From Microbacteriaceae bacterium (GTDB lineage: Bacteria; Actinomycetota; Actinomycetes; Actinomycetales; Microbacteriaceae), in assembly GCA_947455435.1 (NCBI GenBank), contig CANGNZ010000004.1, positions 1-51,024 of the forward strand: DNA of 51,024 nucleotides. Direction: 5' to 3'. Below the pieces are notes generated by a model. That model ran no database searches and was not told the DNA's origin. It saw only the letters and a program-made list of their open reading frames with translations. Positions 17,541 to 26,878 of the stretch are shown piece by piece. Every line of letters starts with the position of its first letter. Position 1 is the first letter of the stretch. A program made the position numbers and the translations under genes.

Positions 17541-19214
17541 CTAGCCGACCACAACCACGGGGATAATCATTGGGCGTCGGCGGTGGGCGCGGTTCACCCA
17601 GGTGCCAATAGTTCGTCGAATGACCTGCTGCAGAGCATGTGGGTCTCGAACGCCTTGACCAGCTGCTTCGGCAAGCGCCTTCGAAATCAGTGGCTTGACG
17701 TCGTCGAAAACGTGATCTTCTTCGGCGAACGCTCTAGCGCGAATCTCTGGGCCTACGATCACACGGCCCTCTGCGTCAACCACGCAGAAGATCGAAATGA
17801 AGCCCTCTTCGGCTAGTACGCGGCGATCATGCAGGTCATCCTCGGTGATCTTGCCAACCGTCTTGCCGTCAACGAACAAAAGACCGCATTCAACGGCACC
17901 AACCACTTCGGCGATGCCTTCACGAAGGTCTACAACCCAGCCGTCCTCGGTAATCAAAACGCGCTCAGAGTCGATGCCGGTCTGCTCGGCAAGTTTGCCG
18001 TTCGCAATTAGGTGGCGGTATTCACCGTGCACCGGCATCACGTTCTTTGGCTTCAAGATGTTGTAGCAGTAGAGCAGTTCACCGGCAGCGGCGTGGCCAG
18101 AGACGTGAACCTTTGCGTTGCCCTTGTGAACCACGTTGGCGCCAAGTTTGGTGAGCCCGTCGATCACGCGATATACGGCGTTCTCGTTTCCCGGGATCAG
18201 TGAGGACGCGAGGATAACGGTGTCGCCCTCCCCAACCTGAATGTCGTGTTCGAGGTTAGCCATGCGAGCCAGCACAGCCATCGGCTCGCCCTGAGAACCG
18301 GTAGACATGTAGACAATTTTTTCAGCTGGAACATCGCCGGCGTGCTTGTAGTCGATGAAAACACCTTCGGGAACCTTCAGGTACCCCATCTGCGCGGCGA
18401 TCTCCATGTTGCGAACCATCGAGCGACCAACGAGCGCAACTCGGCGGCCATTGGCGACAGCGGCATCGATCACCTGCTGAACGCGGTGCACGTGGCTCGA
18501 GAACGACGCAACAATCACCTTGCCGCGGGCACGAGAGATAACGTTTTCGATGACCGGGCCAATGTCTTTTTCTAGCGGCGTGAACCCTGGAACATCGGCG
18601 TTGGTCGAGTCGCACATGAACAGGTCGAGGCCCTCTTCACCGATGCGGGCAAATGCGCGAAGGTCGGTGAGGCGGCCGTCGAGCGGAATCTGATCCATCT
18701 TGAAATCCCCTGTGTGCAACACAGAACCGGCAACCGTGCGAATACACACCGCGAGGGCGTCTGGGATCGAGTGATTCACCGCAACAAACTCGAGGTTGAA
18801 GCCGGCAAGTTTTTGGCGCTGACCTTCGGCAACAACGAGGGTGTAAGGCGTGATGCGGTGCTCCTTGAGCTTTGCCTCAACAAAGGCGAGCGTTAGGGCC
18901 GAACCAAGTAGCGGAATATCGTTCCTTAGGCGCAGCAGGTATGGCACACCACCGATGTGGTCTTCGTGACCGTGGGTCAGCACGATGCCAACCACGTCGT
19001 CCAAGCGGTCTCGAATGTAACCAAAGTCGGGCAGAATCACGTCGACGCCAGGCTGATGCTCCTCTGGGAACAGCACGCCACAGTCGACGATGAGCAACTT
19101 GCCGTCGATTTCAAACACGGTCATGTTGCGGCCAATTTCGCCAATGCCGCCTAGTGGCACGATACGAAGCGTTCCAGCACGCAGAGCGGCTGGTGCGGGC
19201 AAGGTTAGAACCAT
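17541..19214 (-). CDS. rnj: Ribonuclease J
   Basis: RNase J is a metallo-beta-lactamase/beta-CASP nuclease with endo- and 5'-3' exonuclease activity, central to mRNA decay and rRNA maturation in Gram-positives. The 557-aa protein has RIVPLGGIGEIGRNM at the N-terminus, the zinc motif THGHEDHIGG, further ligands in VLHTGDFKMD and HVSGHAAAGEL, and beta-CASP segments such as STGSQGEPMAVLARMA and MPVHGEYRHL. A C-terminal domain follows to residue 557. AGGGGA lies 3 nt before the ATG. It is 8 nt after dapA, a conserved actinobacterial pairing. Confidence 0.95.
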   Translation of the reverse strand: MVLTLPAPAALRAGTLRIVPLGGIGEIGRNMTVFEIDGKLLIVDCGVLFPEEHQPGVDVILPDFGYIRDRLDDVVGIVLTHGHEDHIGGVPYLLRLRNDIPLLGSALTLAFVEAKLKEHRITPYTLVVAEGQRQKLAGFNLEFVAVNHSIPDALAVCIRTVAGSVLHTGDFKMDQIPLDGRLTDLRAFARIGEEGLDLFMCDSTNADVPGFTPLEKDIGPVIENVISRARGKVIVASFSSHVHRVQQVIDAAVANGRRVALVGRSMVRNMEIAAQMGYLKVPEGVFIDYKHAGDVPAEKIVYMSTGSQGEPMAVLARMANLEHDIQVGEGDTVILASSLIPGNENAVYRVIDGLTKLGANVVHKGNAKVHVSGHAAAGELLYCYNILKPKNVMPVHGEYRHLIANGKLAEQTGIDSERVLITEDGWVVDLREGIAEVVGAVECGLLFVDGKTVGKITEDDLHDRRVLAEEGFISIFCVVDAEGRVIVGPEIRARAFAEEDHVFDDVKPLISKALAEAAGQGVRDPHALQQVIRRTIGTWVNRAHRRRPMIIPVVVVG

Positions 19215-19222
19215 TGGTTCCC

Positions 19223-20200
19223 CTATCGGGTTGTGCCAGCCACCTTAGGCAGCGCGCCACCGGCGGCTGCATTGCGGTCTGGGCGGAAGTTTTCGAATGA
19301 CAAACCGGTGATGGCACCAACCTTGTCGATGTCTGCCTCAATGCGGGCAGCTTCGGCCTCCTCAGGGCCTACAAGAGGTAGACGCACGCGAGGGCTATCG
19401 ATATGTCCCAATCCGTGCAGGATGTATTTGGCGGCCACAGTGCCCGGCACATGGGTCATGACGGCACGAACCAGAGGCTCGAGCGAGTTATGAACCGTCA
19501 GGGCGTGGTGAAAATCGTTGCGGTTGGTGGCATCGATCAGTTCTCGGTAAGCGGCCGGTGAAACATTGGCGGTTACGCCAATCAGGCCGGTTGCTCCGAT
19601 GGCAATGTGCGGTAGAACGTTTGAGTCATCACCTGAGAAATACAGCAGGTCGGTTTCGTTCATAACTCTCGAAGCCTGGGCAAAATCACCCTTGGCATCT
19701 TTGATGGCTACGATGTTTGGGTGCTTGGCAGCGCGCAAAATCGTTTCGTAGGCGATTGGGATACCGGCTCGCCCTGGGATGTCGTAGAGAATGACGGGCA
19801 GATCGGTTGCGTCGGCAATCAAACGGAAGTGAGTCAGCACACCTGCCTGAGTTGGCTTGTTGTAGTAAGGCGTGACAATCATTACGCCGTCGGCGCCAGC
19901 CTTCTCGCTCGCCTTGTAAAGCTGCATCGCGTGAGCGGTTTCGTTTGAGCCACCGCCGGTGATGATCTTTGCACGGCCAGCCGAAACCGATTTGCCAACC
20001 TCAACGAGCTTGATTTTTTCGGCGTCAGTGAGCGTTGATGTTTCACCGGTGGTACCCGTCACCACAACGCCATCGGCGCCGTTCGAGATTACGTAGTCAA
20101 TGTGCTTCTCTGTCGCAGCCCAGTCGACCTCGCCCTCGGCGTTCATTGGCGTAACCAAGGCGACAAGCACCTGGCCGAAGAGATTCTTTTGTTGCGACAT
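19223..20200 (-). CDS. dapA: 4-hydroxy-tetrahydrodipicolinate synthase
   Basis: DapA condenses pyruvate with aspartate semialdehyde, the first committed step of lysine and diaminopimelate synthesis. Schiff-base Lys167 lies in NIVAIKDAKGD and the catalytic Tyr139 in VILYDIPGRAG; TGTTGETSTL and TPYYNKPTQ are the other active-site loops. The 325-aa protein has a C-terminal extension (FRPDRNAAAGGALPKVAGTTR) beyond the usual barrel and helix. AAGG lies about 8 nt before the ATG. It lies between thyX (16 nt) and rnj (8 nt), the usual actinobacterial order. Confidence 0.95.
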   Translation of the reverse strand: MSQQKNLFGQVLVALVTPMNAEGEVDWAATEKHIDYVISNGADGVVVTGTTGETSTLTDAEKIKLVEVGKSVSAGRAKIITGGGSNETAHAMQLYKASEKAGADGVMIVTPYYNKPTQAGVLTHFRLIADATDLPVILYDIPGRAGIPIAYETILRAAKHPNIVAIKDAKGDFAQASRVMNETDLLYFSGDDSNVLPHIAIGATGLIGVTANVSPAAYRELIDATNRNDFHHALTVHNSLEPLVRAVMTHVPGTVAAKYILHGLGHIDSPRVRLPLVGPEEAEAARIEADIDKVGAITGLSFENFRPDRNAAAGGALPKVAGTTR

Positions 20201-20216
20201 AAATAAAACCTTAGGG

Positions 20217-20951
20217 TTACGGAGCTACGCGACCGTGCTGGTTAAACGCGTCGTAGGTGTATGGCATGAGATCTTTCCAGAAATCTTCCATCTTCTCGGC
20301 GCACATTTCGATCTCACGCTGTGGGAACGAAGGAAAGTGCGTGCCTTCACGCTTGGTGCGAAGGCTCAAGAAGTTCATGAGCGCGCGGGCGTTCATGGTT
20401 ACGTACATGCTCGAGTAGATGTTCAGCGGCAGCACGATGCGGGCAACCTCACGGGCTACGCCTGCCTCGAGCATGCGCTGGTATGACTCGTAAGACTCGG
20501 TTGAAGCCTTGCGCGACTCCTGCTGAACAAGTGCGATCTGCTCGGCTGTGCCAGGCAAGAACTCGTAGTGGCCAGCCTTGCCAACCTGAATCAGGTTTCG
20601 CTCAGGTGCGGGCACGTAAAAGACCGGGCTTAGCTCCTTGTAGCGACCTGATTCTTCGTTGTATGAAGCGATACGGTGACGCATGAATTCACGGAAGACG
20701 AAGATCGGAGCCTGAACGTAGAAGGTCATCGAGTTGTGCTCGAACGGTGAACCGTGACGGTCACGCATCAAGTAGTTGATCAGCCCTTTGCTCTTCTTCT
20801 CGTCTTCGGCAGCATCGGTGTGCGCTGCTGCAGACTCAAGAGTCTGCTCACCCTGCGTCGAAACGCGGGCGGCAAAAAGGACGTCGCTGTCGGCTGCTGA
20901 TGAGCGGACAAGCTCTACGGTTACATCGCTACGAAAAATAATCTCTGACAC
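20217..20951 (-). CDS. thyX: Flavin-dependent thymidylate synthase
   Basis: ThyX makes dTMP from dUMP with FAD and methylenetetrahydrofolate, replacing ThyA. The signature RHR-x7-S is clear at residues 91-101 (RHRIASYNEES), followed by GRYKELSPVFYVP. GSPFEHNSMTFYV is another family segment, and LNIYSSMYVTMNARALMNF lies near the C-terminal active-site part. Length is 244 aa, start GTG. The upstream TAAGGT ends 6 nt before the GTG and could be a leaderless -10 box, or its AAGG a ribosome site. It heads the thyX-dapA-rnj run. Confidence 0.96.
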   Translation of the reverse strand: MSEIIFRSDVTVELVRSSAADSDVLFAARVSTQGEQTLESAAAHTDAAEDEKKSKGLINYLMRDRHGSPFEHNSMTFYVQAPIFVFREFMRHRIASYNEESGRYKELSPVFYVPAPERNLIQVGKAGHYEFLPGTAEQIALVQQESRKASTESYESYQRMLEAGVAREVARIVLPLNIYSSMYVTMNARALMNFLSLRTKREGTHFPSFPQREIEMCAEKMEDFWKDLMPYTYDAFNQHGRVAP

Positions 20952-20957
20952 GCTTCA

Positions 20958-20963
20958 ACCTTA
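20958..20963 (-). promoter_or_regulatory. Ambiguous -10 box or ribosome site of thyX
   Basis: TAAGGT ends exactly 6 nt before the thyX GTG. It fits the TANNNT leaderless geometry, but the AAGG core could also be a Shine-Dalgarno sequence with a 7-nt spacer. Confidence 0.3.
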
Positions 20964-21019
20964 TCGAAATAGGGCGCGTAAGAAACCGAAACAGAGCGAA
21001 AGCGCGGGTTTGCGCAATC

Positions 21020-21025
21020 TAGCCT
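21020..21025 (+). promoter_or_regulatory. Likely leaderless -10 box of the thioredoxin-like gene
   Basis: TAGCCT ends exactly 6 nt before the ATG at 21032, and no Shine-Dalgarno sequence is present. Transcription would begin at or beside the start codon. Confidence 0.45.
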
Positions 21026-21031
21026 TGAACC

Positions 21032-21475
21032 ATGCCCGCAGAAATTCGCTTGAGTCTAATCGTTGGGCTGATCGCGCTCGCGGGCGTTTTGGGTGCAATC
21101 TGGCGCTTCAAAACGGGTAGAGCCAAAGCCATCGACCGAGGCGAGATCATCGACCTCGCTCTCCTCGGCGCAACTAAAGATGGTTCGCTAGTGAAGAAAT
21201 TTGGCAAACGCGTTACCTTCTTGCAGTTTTCAAGCGAAACCTGCTCAACCTGCAAGCAAACCGCTCGACTGTTTCGAGAGCTCGAACATACGGCCGACGA
21301 CGTTCTTCACATCGAGGTTGACATCACGAACAGACTCGACCTTGCCAAGAAGTTTCACGTCCTCCAAACTCCCACCACGCTGGTTCTCGACCACAACGGT
21401 CGAGTCACCTCGCGAATCGGTGGTGCACCAAAACAGTCAACAATCGACCAACAACTAGGAAGTTTCGTTATCTAA
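21032..21475 (+). CDS. Membrane-anchored thioredoxin-like protein
   Basis: This 147-aa protein has an N-terminal membrane helix (about 5-24, LSLIVGLIALAGVLGAIW) and a thioredoxin fold from about 45. The active-site pair is Cys71 and Cys74 in ETCSTCKQT, and the cis-proline loop is QTPTTLV (Pro114). The CSTC pair differs from classical CGPC. If the helix is an uncleaved anchor with N-out topology the domain would be cytoplasmic; otherwise it faces outside. It overlaps the DUF4395 gene by 1 nt (TAATG), suggesting one functional unit. Substrates are unknown. Confidence 0.8.
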   Translation: MPAEIRLSLIVGLIALAGVLGAIWRFKTGRAKAIDRGEIIDLALLGATKDGSLVKKFGKRVTFLQFSSETCSTCKQTARLFRELEHTADDVLHIEVDITNRLDLAKKFHVLQTPTTLVLDHNGRVTSRIGGAPKQSTIDQQLGSFVI

Positions 21476-21918
21476 TGAGTACACAAATCGACCCGCGCGG
21501 CCCACGATTCGGCGCATCAATCACCGCAACCCTGCTAGCAGTCGATGTTTTTCTAAGCCTTGACCACAACACTTTCGCGATTGCCCACGCACTCCTAGGT
21601 GTAATCACCGTCAGTTTCTTGTGGGGCGCCCTGCGCGGCCCAGCCAACCACCCGTACGGTTTCCTATTTAAGAAGTTGGTTCGCCCTCGCCTCGGGGCGC
21701 CTAAGGAGCTCGAAGACTCAGCAGGCCCACAGTTTGCGCAGCTGGTGGGGCTCCTCGTAGCCTCTACCGGGTTTGTGCTCGGAATCTTCGAAATAGAACT
21801 AGGCCTGACTCTTGCTGCAGCAGCCGCCTTTATAGCGGCATTTTTGAACGCAGTCTTCGACTACTGCCTCGGCTGCCAGATCTACCTAGGCCTAAAGCGC
21901 GCGAAACTTATTCGCTAG
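21475..21918 (+). CDS. DUF4395 integral membrane protein
   Basis: This 147-aa protein has a DUF4395 pattern: IDPRGPRFGASITATLL at the N-terminus, several membrane helices, and the Cys motif FDYCLGCQIYLGLKR near the C-terminus (CLGC). DUF4395 genes are repeatedly found beside thioredoxin-like or sulfurtransferase genes, as here, which suggests a thiol-based membrane activity. That is an inference; no member's function is known to me. Its stop overlaps the convergent TPR-like gene by 11 nt. Confidence 0.82.
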   Translation: MSTQIDPRGPRFGASITATLLAVDVFLSLDHNTFAIAHALLGVITVSFLWGALRGPANHPYGFLFKKLVRPRLGAPKELEDSAGPQFAQLVGLLVASTGFVLGIFEIELGLTLAAAAAFIAAFLNAVFDYCLGCQIYLGLKRAKLIR

Positions 21919-22348
21919 AAAACTTTATTGCCTGCTGCATCGCCTTGCGAGCTCGTGCTCTGTCACCTGCGGCATCGTAGGCAAGTGACAGGTTGAACCA
22001 AGAATGCCAGTCTTCTGGCGCCGCTTCGGCCTTGGCCTTGAACTCCTCGAAAACTTTGTCGGCGGTGGCGCGGATTGGGCGGCCGCTAGGGCGCAGTTCG
22101 AGGTCGAATTCTGGCCAGGCCCCCTCGGCTTCAACTCGCTTGCTTAGACGTTCTACCTGCGAACCAAAACGAAACTCACGTATCAGGGCCCACACCCCGA
22201 ACAAAGGGAAAACTAGGACGAGTACACCCATAGTCTTGCCGATGACCGTCGACGAACCAAGCATGGCTAGGCCAAATTGCCCTAGAACAAGCAAATAGAC
22301 AAGCGTTAGCCCTGCGGTGAGCATGGCGCCGACTTTGGCGCGTTGCAT
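21908..22348 (-). CDS. TPR-like membrane protein of unknown function
   Basis: This 146-aa protein has two membrane helices (about 9-30 and 35-57), a basic connector (REFRFGSQVERLSKRVEAEG), and a C-terminal stretch resembling a single tetratricopeptide-type helix pair (APEDWHSWFNLSLAYDAAGDRARARKAMQQAIKFS). The TPR-like end is probably cytoplasmic. It follows dapB with a TAATG overlap, so it is translated with dapB. I recognise no named family; similar proteins appear in this position in Micrococcales as far as I recall. Confidence 0.7.
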   Translation of the reverse strand: MQRAKVGAMLTAGLTLVYLLVLGQFGLAMLGSSTVIGKTMGVLVLVFPLFGVWALIREFRFGSQVERLSKRVEAEGAWPEFDLELRPSGRPIRATADKVFEEFKAKAEAAPEDWHSWFNLSLAYDAAGDRARARKAMQQAIKFSSE

Positions 22349-23052
22349 TACCCCAAAACCGATTCGAGGCCCACATGGAGGCCCTGAGTGGTTAGCGCGA
22401 ACCTTAGGCTCGCTAGGATTCCGGCGCTGTATGCGGCGACAGAAGAGGTTTCGTGAGTAATTGTGAGTAGTTCGGCGCTACCGCCGAGATAAACGCTCTG
22501 CTTGGCGCTCACGCCCTCTAGTCGAAGGCTGTGAATCGGCACACCGGCGACTACTTCACCTCTCGCCTCCTGGCCGACGCCTGGCACGAGCGGGGTGTTT
22601 GAGCGGCTTTTTGCGATTAGCTCAGCCGTGCGAACAGCCGTGCCCGATGGTGAGTCAACCTTGCCAGCGTGGTGCGTCTCGACAATCTCGATTGACTCGA
22701 AGAACTTTGCCGCCTCGGCAGCGAAACGGGTAGCCAGCATAGATCCAACAGAAAAGTTTGGGATCACAACAACCGCACTCCCCCGGGAGTCCAGGGTCGA
22801 AAGCTTTTCGGCAGACCAGCCGCTGGTGCCAACCACGACAGGAATCGAGTTTGCCTGTGCGAAGGCAACAACCTCTGCGCTGACGTCGAGGCGAGTGACA
22901 TCAAAAATCGCGTCTGCACCAAGCGCACCCGAAAGCTCACTCTTCGAATCGAGAGCGGCAAACACACTCAGATCTTGCGAGGCATCGATTAGGTCGAGCG
23001 CGAGCTTACCCATGCGCCCAGTGGCGCCAACAACTGCAATCTTTTTGGTCAC
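22348..23052 (-). CDS. dapB: 4-hydroxy-tetrahydrodipicolinate reductase
   Basis: DapB reduces the DapA product with NAD(P)H in lysine/diaminopimelate synthesis. The nucleotide-binding GATGRMG motif is at the N-terminus. The substrate motif ETHHAGKVDSPSGTAV holds the catalytic His-His and Lys. The protein is 234 aa, slightly short but complete. The start is GTG. It follows the M16 peptidase gene by 9 nt. The pnp-M16-dapB order is conserved in Actinobacteria, with thyX-dapA-rnj normally next; here the divergent thioredoxin pair intervenes. Confidence 0.95.
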   Translation of the reverse strand: MTKKIAVVGATGRMGKLALDLIDASQDLSVFAALDSKSELSGALGADAIFDVTRLDVSAEVVAFAQANSIPVVVGTSGWSAEKLSTLDSRGSAVVVIPNFSVGSMLATRFAAEAAKFFESIEIVETHHAGKVDSPSGTAVRTAELIAKSRSNTPLVPGVGQEARGEVVAGVPIHSLRLEGVSAKQSVYLGGSAELLTITHETSSVAAYSAGILASLRFALTTQGLHVGLESVLG

Positions 23053-23061
23053 GTAACTAGG

Positions 23062-24396
23062 TTAGACCAGAGACTCGAACACCGTCTCGTCGATGTCACC
23101 AACGGCAACAATCGAGCGCTCTCGCGAGGCGATGTCGGCGGCCAGCGCCTGAACCTCATCGAGAGTTACCGCCTCGAAGCGGCGAAGCGATTCGTCGAGG
23201 TCAACAAAGGTGCCAGAGCCGATCTCGCTGCCGATTAGGCGACTCATTCGTGCCTGGCTGCTTTCGAACTTTAGGGCCAGACCACCCGAGATGTTGCCTT
23301 TGGCTAGTTCGAGCTCGGCCGGTGTGATTCCCAGAGTCGCGACCTTCTCAAACTCGGCAAGCATAAGTTCGGTAACTTCGCGGCTCTTGGCTGGTGAACA
23401 ACCGGCATAGAGTCCAAAGTACGACGCATTCGAGTAGCCCTGATTGAACGAGTACACCGAATATGCAAGCCCGCGCTTTTCGCGAATCTCTTGAAATAGC
23501 CGAGAGCTCATTCCCCCGCCTAGAACGGTATTCAAAACCGACATCGCGTAGCGCCTAGGGTCTTCAGCGAGGATTCCCTGTGAACCAACGAGGATGTTTG
23601 CTTGTGCGTGTGGGCGGGTGATCACCCGAAGCGCTTGAGCGCGTTCGATTACTGCGGGTGTTTGGTCGCGGCGCGAAACAGGGTCGGCCTCGAGAGCTAG
23701 ATCCCAGCCAGCCTCTGTGAGGCCCTTCTCAACCAAAGCAATAAGTTCTGCGTGGTCGACACCGCCGGCAGCTGCGATTACCAAGTCTTGGGGACGGTAG
23801 TTGGCCTTGTAGTAATCCCAAACTGCGTCGCGCTGTACGGCGTTGATTGTTTCGTTGGTGCCACCAATCGGGCGGCCAAGTTCGTGTGCGCCAAGAACGG
23901 CTTCGGCGAAAGCCTCGTGAGCAACGTCTTGAGGGTCATCATCGTTCATGGCGAGCTCTTCGAGAATCACGGTTCGCTCGTTCTCAAACTCGGTTGGGTC
24001 GATAAGCGAAGACGTGAGCATGTCGGCGATTACATCGACGGCGACCGGAATCGACTTGTCTTGAACTCGGGCGTAGTAGCTCGTGTATTCCTTGCCGGTG
24101 GCAGCGTTGCTAGAACCGCCAACGCGGTCGAACTCGATAGCGATCTCGAGCGCAGTGCGCTTGCGAGTGCCCTTGAATAACAGGTGCTCTAAAAAGTGGG
24201 TTGACCCAAAGTGGCCGTTGGTTTCGTCACGCGAACCAACCGCCACCGAAAACGAAACCGAGGCGCTCTGGGCACCAGGTACGTTCTCGGTTAAAACGCG
24301 AACACCGCTCGGAAGGATAGTTCGGCGAACCGAACTACCTCCCGAAGCGGTGAACGAAAGGTCGTTTTGATCTAAAGGAAAGAAGATCTCAGACAC
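23062..24396 (-). CDS. M16 family zinc metallopeptidase
   Basis: This 444-aa soluble protein has the inverted zinc motif HFLEH (His67, Glu70, His71), with the distal Glu expected in the NDDDPQDVAHEAFAEAVLG region, and the second domain segment EIREKRGLAYSVYSF typical of processing-peptidase relatives. Such genes next to pnp are conserved; members cleave peptides or pre-proteins, but the native substrate is unknown. No signal peptide is seen, so it is probably cytoplasmic. The start is GTG, 4 nt after the pnp stop, so co-transcription with pnp is likely. Confidence 0.92.
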   Translation of the reverse strand: MSEIFFPLDQNDLSFTASGGSSVRRTILPSGVRVLTENVPGAQSASVSFSVAVGSRDETNGHFGSTHFLEHLLFKGTRKRTALEIAIEFDRVGGSSNAATGKEYTSYYARVQDKSIPVAVDVIADMLTSSLIDPTEFENERTVILEELAMNDDDPQDVAHEAFAEAVLGAHELGRPIGGTNETINAVQRDAVWDYYKANYRPQDLVIAAAGGVDHAELIALVEKGLTEAGWDLALEADPVSRRDQTPAVIERAQALRVITRPHAQANILVGSQGILAEDPRRYAMSVLNTVLGGGMSSRLFQEIREKRGLAYSVYSFNQGYSNASYFGLYAGCSPAKSREVTELMLAEFEKVATLGITPAELELAKGNISGGLALKFESSQARMSRLIGSEIGSGTFVDLDESLRRFEAVTLDEVQALAADIASRERSIVAVGDIDETVFESLV

Positions 24397-24400
24397 TTAG

Positions 24401-26656
24401 TTACTCTGCGTCGTCTTCTTCTGCAGAGGTGGTTTCTTCACCCTCAACGACTGGGCTAAGCGAAAGCTTGCCTCGGTCGTCGATCTTGGTGATTTCAACC
24501 TGAACCTTCTGGCCGACCTCAAGAACGTCTTCTACGTTCTCAACGCGCTTGCCACCCGAGATCTTGCGAAGCTCAGAGATGTGCAGCAGGCCGTCCTTGC
24601 CAGGTACTAGTGAAACGAACGCACCAAAGGTGGCTAGCTTCACGACGGTACCTAGGAATCGCTCACCGATCTTTGGAACAAGTGGGTTTGCGATTGCGTC
24701 GATAGCAGCACGGGCAGCATCAGCCGATGGGCCGTTGGTTGCACCGATGTAGACGGTTCCGTCGTCGTCGATCGAGATGTCGGCTCCGGTCTCGTCCTGA
24801 ATGGTGTTGATCATCTTGCCCTTAGGGCCAATGACCTCACCGATCTTGTCGACAGGAATCTTGATTGCGATAACGCGTGGAGCGGTTGGGGCTAGCACGT
24901 CTGGGCCATCGATTGCCTGGTCCATGATGTCGAGGATCGACAGACGGGCTTCCTTTGCCTGCGAAAGAGCACGGCCTAGCTCAGATGACGGAATGCCATC
25001 GAGCTTGGTGTCGAGCTGAATCGCGGTGATGAAGTCGCGAGTACCGGCAACCTTGAAGTCCATGTCGCCTAGGGCGTCTTCGGCTCCGAGAATGTCGGTG
25101 ATCGGCTCGTACTTCATTACGCCGTCGATCTCGTCAGAGATCAGACCCATTGCGATACCGGCAACCTTGGCGCGCAGTGGCACACCAGCGTTGAGTAGCG
25201 AAAGGGTCGATGCGCAAACAGAACCCATCGAGGTCGAACCGTTCGAACCTAGAGCTTCAGACACCTGACGGATTGCGTAAGGGAAGTCTTCGCGCTTTGG
25301 CAGAACAGGGACAAGTGCACGCTCTGCAAGAGCACCGTGACCGATTTCGCGGCGCTTAGGGGTGCCAACACGACCAACCTCACCAGTTGAGTAAGGAGGG
25401 AAGTTGTAGTTGTGCATGTAGCGCTTGCTGGTCTCTGGGCTCAGCGAGTCAATCTGCTGTTCCATCTTGAGCATGTTCAAGGTGGTGACACCGAGAATCT
25501 GGGTCTCACCGCGCTGGAAGATTGCCGAACCGTGAACGCGTGGGATCACTGCGGTCTCTGCGTCGATGACGCGGATGTTGCGTGGGCCACGGCCGTCGAT
25601 GCGGATCTTCTCTTTTAGAACACGGGTGCGAACAACCTTCTTGGTTACCGACTTGTATGCGGCAGAGATCTGACCCTGCTGCTCGTCGGTTAGGGTCTCG
25701 GCAAGCTTTGCCTTGACTGAGTCCTTCAGGGTGTCGTCTTCATTCTGACGCTCAACCTTGTCGGCGATTAGGTAGATGCGGCCTAGCTCTGCTTCGGCAA
25801 GAGCTGCAACTGCGTCGTAAACCTCGTCGCTGTAAGGCGGGAAGGTTGGGTACTCGGCTAGTGGCTTTGCAGCCTTAGCAGCCAGGCGAGCCTGTGCCTT
25901 CACTAGCTCTGCGATGTAAGGCTTTGCAGCCTCAAGGCCGGCAGCAACGACGTCTTCGTCTGGAGCTTTAGCGCCAGCTTCGATTAGGTCCATTGCGGTG
26001 TCGGTAGCTTCGGCTTCAACCATCATGATTGCTACGTCTTCGGTGCCGTCTTTTTCAACGATTACGCGACCGGCAACAACCATGTCGAATACTGCGTTCT
26101 CAAGCTCCGAGTACTTAGGGAATGCGATCCACTGACCGTTGATGAGTGCAACACGCACACCCCCGATTGGGCCAGAGAACGGCAGGCCAGCGAGCTGGGT
26201 CGACATCGAAGCAGCGTTGATTGCAACCACGTCGTACATCTCGTCTGGCTCGATAGCCATAACGGTAACTACAACCTGGACCTCGTTGCGCAGACCATCA
26301 ACGAATGAAGGGCGTAGCGGGCGGTCTATTAGGCGGCAGGCAAGGATTGCATCGGTGGTTGGGCGGCCTTCACGACGGAAGAACGATCCTGGGATGCGTC
26401 CGGCTGCGTACATCTTCTCTTCGACATCGATAGTCAAAGGGAAGAAGTCGAACTGGTCTTTTGGCTGCTTGCTCGCGGTGGTAGCCGAGAACAGCATGGT
26501 TTCGCCGTCGATGTAAACAGCTGCGGCACCCTGTGCCTGCTGAGCTAGACGACCGGTCTCAAAGCGAATTACGCGCTCGGTACCGTTTGGGTTTTTGATG
26601 ATGGCATATTCTGCCTGTGAGCCATCCATTGGCTCTACTTTGTCTGGACCTACCAT
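24401..26656 (-). CDS. pnp: Polyribonucleotide nucleotidyltransferase (PNPase)
   Basis: PNPase degrades RNA 3' to 5' with phosphate and can add tails. The 751-aa protein has two RNase PH domains (about 15-270 and 355-590; the second carries [16 protein letters not shown] and [14 protein letters not shown]), then a KH domain (about 595-655, [20 protein letters not shown]) and an S1 domain (about 665-740, [18 protein letters not shown]). An acidic tail ends it. AGGAGG is 4-5 nt before the ATG. A structured leader precedes it. Unlike most bacteria, pnp does not directly follow rpsO: a DUF805 gene lies between. Confidence 0.97.
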   Translation of the reverse strand: MVGPDKVEPMDGSQAEYAIIKNPNGTERVIRFETGRLAQQAQGAAAVYIDGETMLFSATTASKQPKDQFDFFPLTIDVEEKMYAAGRIPGSFFRREGRPTTDAILACRLIDRPLRPSFVDGLRNEVQVVVTVMAIEPDEMYDVVAINAASMSTQLAGLPFSGPIGGVRVALINGQWIAFPKYSELENAVFDMVVAGRVIVEKDGTEDVAIMMVEAEATDTAMDLIEAGAKAPDEDVVAAGLEAAKPYIAELVKAQARLAAKAAKPLAEYPTFPPYSDEVYDAVAALAEAELGRIYLIADKVERQNEDDTLKDSVKAKLAETLTDEQQGQISAAYKSVTKKVVRTRVLKEKIRIDGRGPRNIRVIDAETAVIPRVHGSAIFQRGETQILGVTTLNMLKMEQQIDSLSPETSKRYMHNYNFPPYSTGEVGRVGTPKRREIGHGALAERALVPVLPKREDFPYAIRQVSEALGSNGSTSMGSVCASTLSLLNAGVPLRAKVAGIAMGLISDEIDGVMKYEPITDILGAEDALGDMDFKVAGTRDFITAIQLDTKLDGIPSSELGRALSQAKEARLSILDIMDQAIDGPDVLAPTAPRVIAIKIPVDKIGEVIGPKGKMINTIQDETGADISIDDDGTVYIGATNGPSADAARAAIDAIANPLVPKIGERFLGTVVKLATFGAFVSLVPGKDGLLHISELRKISGGKRVENVEDVLEVGQKVQVEITKIDDRGKLSLSPVVEGEETTSAEEDDAE

Positions 26657-26722
26657 GGTCCCTCCTCTTTATTTCTTCAGCAAGCGCGGCAAGTCAAACT
26701 TGCCCACATTGGGAGGGATGCC

Positions 26723-26776
26723 CTGGTCTGCAGTAGAAAACCTTGGAGAACTCCAAGATCCACGACCGAAGACCAG
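26723..26776 (-). promoter_or_regulatory. Nested stem-loops in the pnp leader
   Basis: CTGGTCT (26723-26729) pairs with AGACCAG (26770-26776), enclosing a second perfect stem CTTGGAG-AA-CTCCAAG (26742-26757). Both lie 67-120 nt upstream of the pnp ATG on the minus strand. In E. coli, pnp autoregulates through RNase III cleavage of a leader hairpin; an analogous role here is only inferred. Confidence 0.45.
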
Positions 26777-26830
26777 CAAAACCTGCCACGTCGCTTCTTT
26801 TAGGGTAGCAGAGTGCACCGACAAAGGCTA

Positions 26831-26860
26831 GAGGGACCCGACCTTTCGGTCGAGCCCCTC
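26831..26860 (-). terminator. Terminator-like hairpin after the first DUF805 gene
   Basis: A 13-position stem with 11 matched pairs and a GAAA tetraloop on the minus strand (GACC-GAAA-GGTC core) starts 18 nt after the DUF805 stop. The T-run is weak. It should separate the DUF805 transcript from pnp. Confidence 0.6.
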
Positions 26861-26878
26861 AGGCACAGATTTGGTGGG

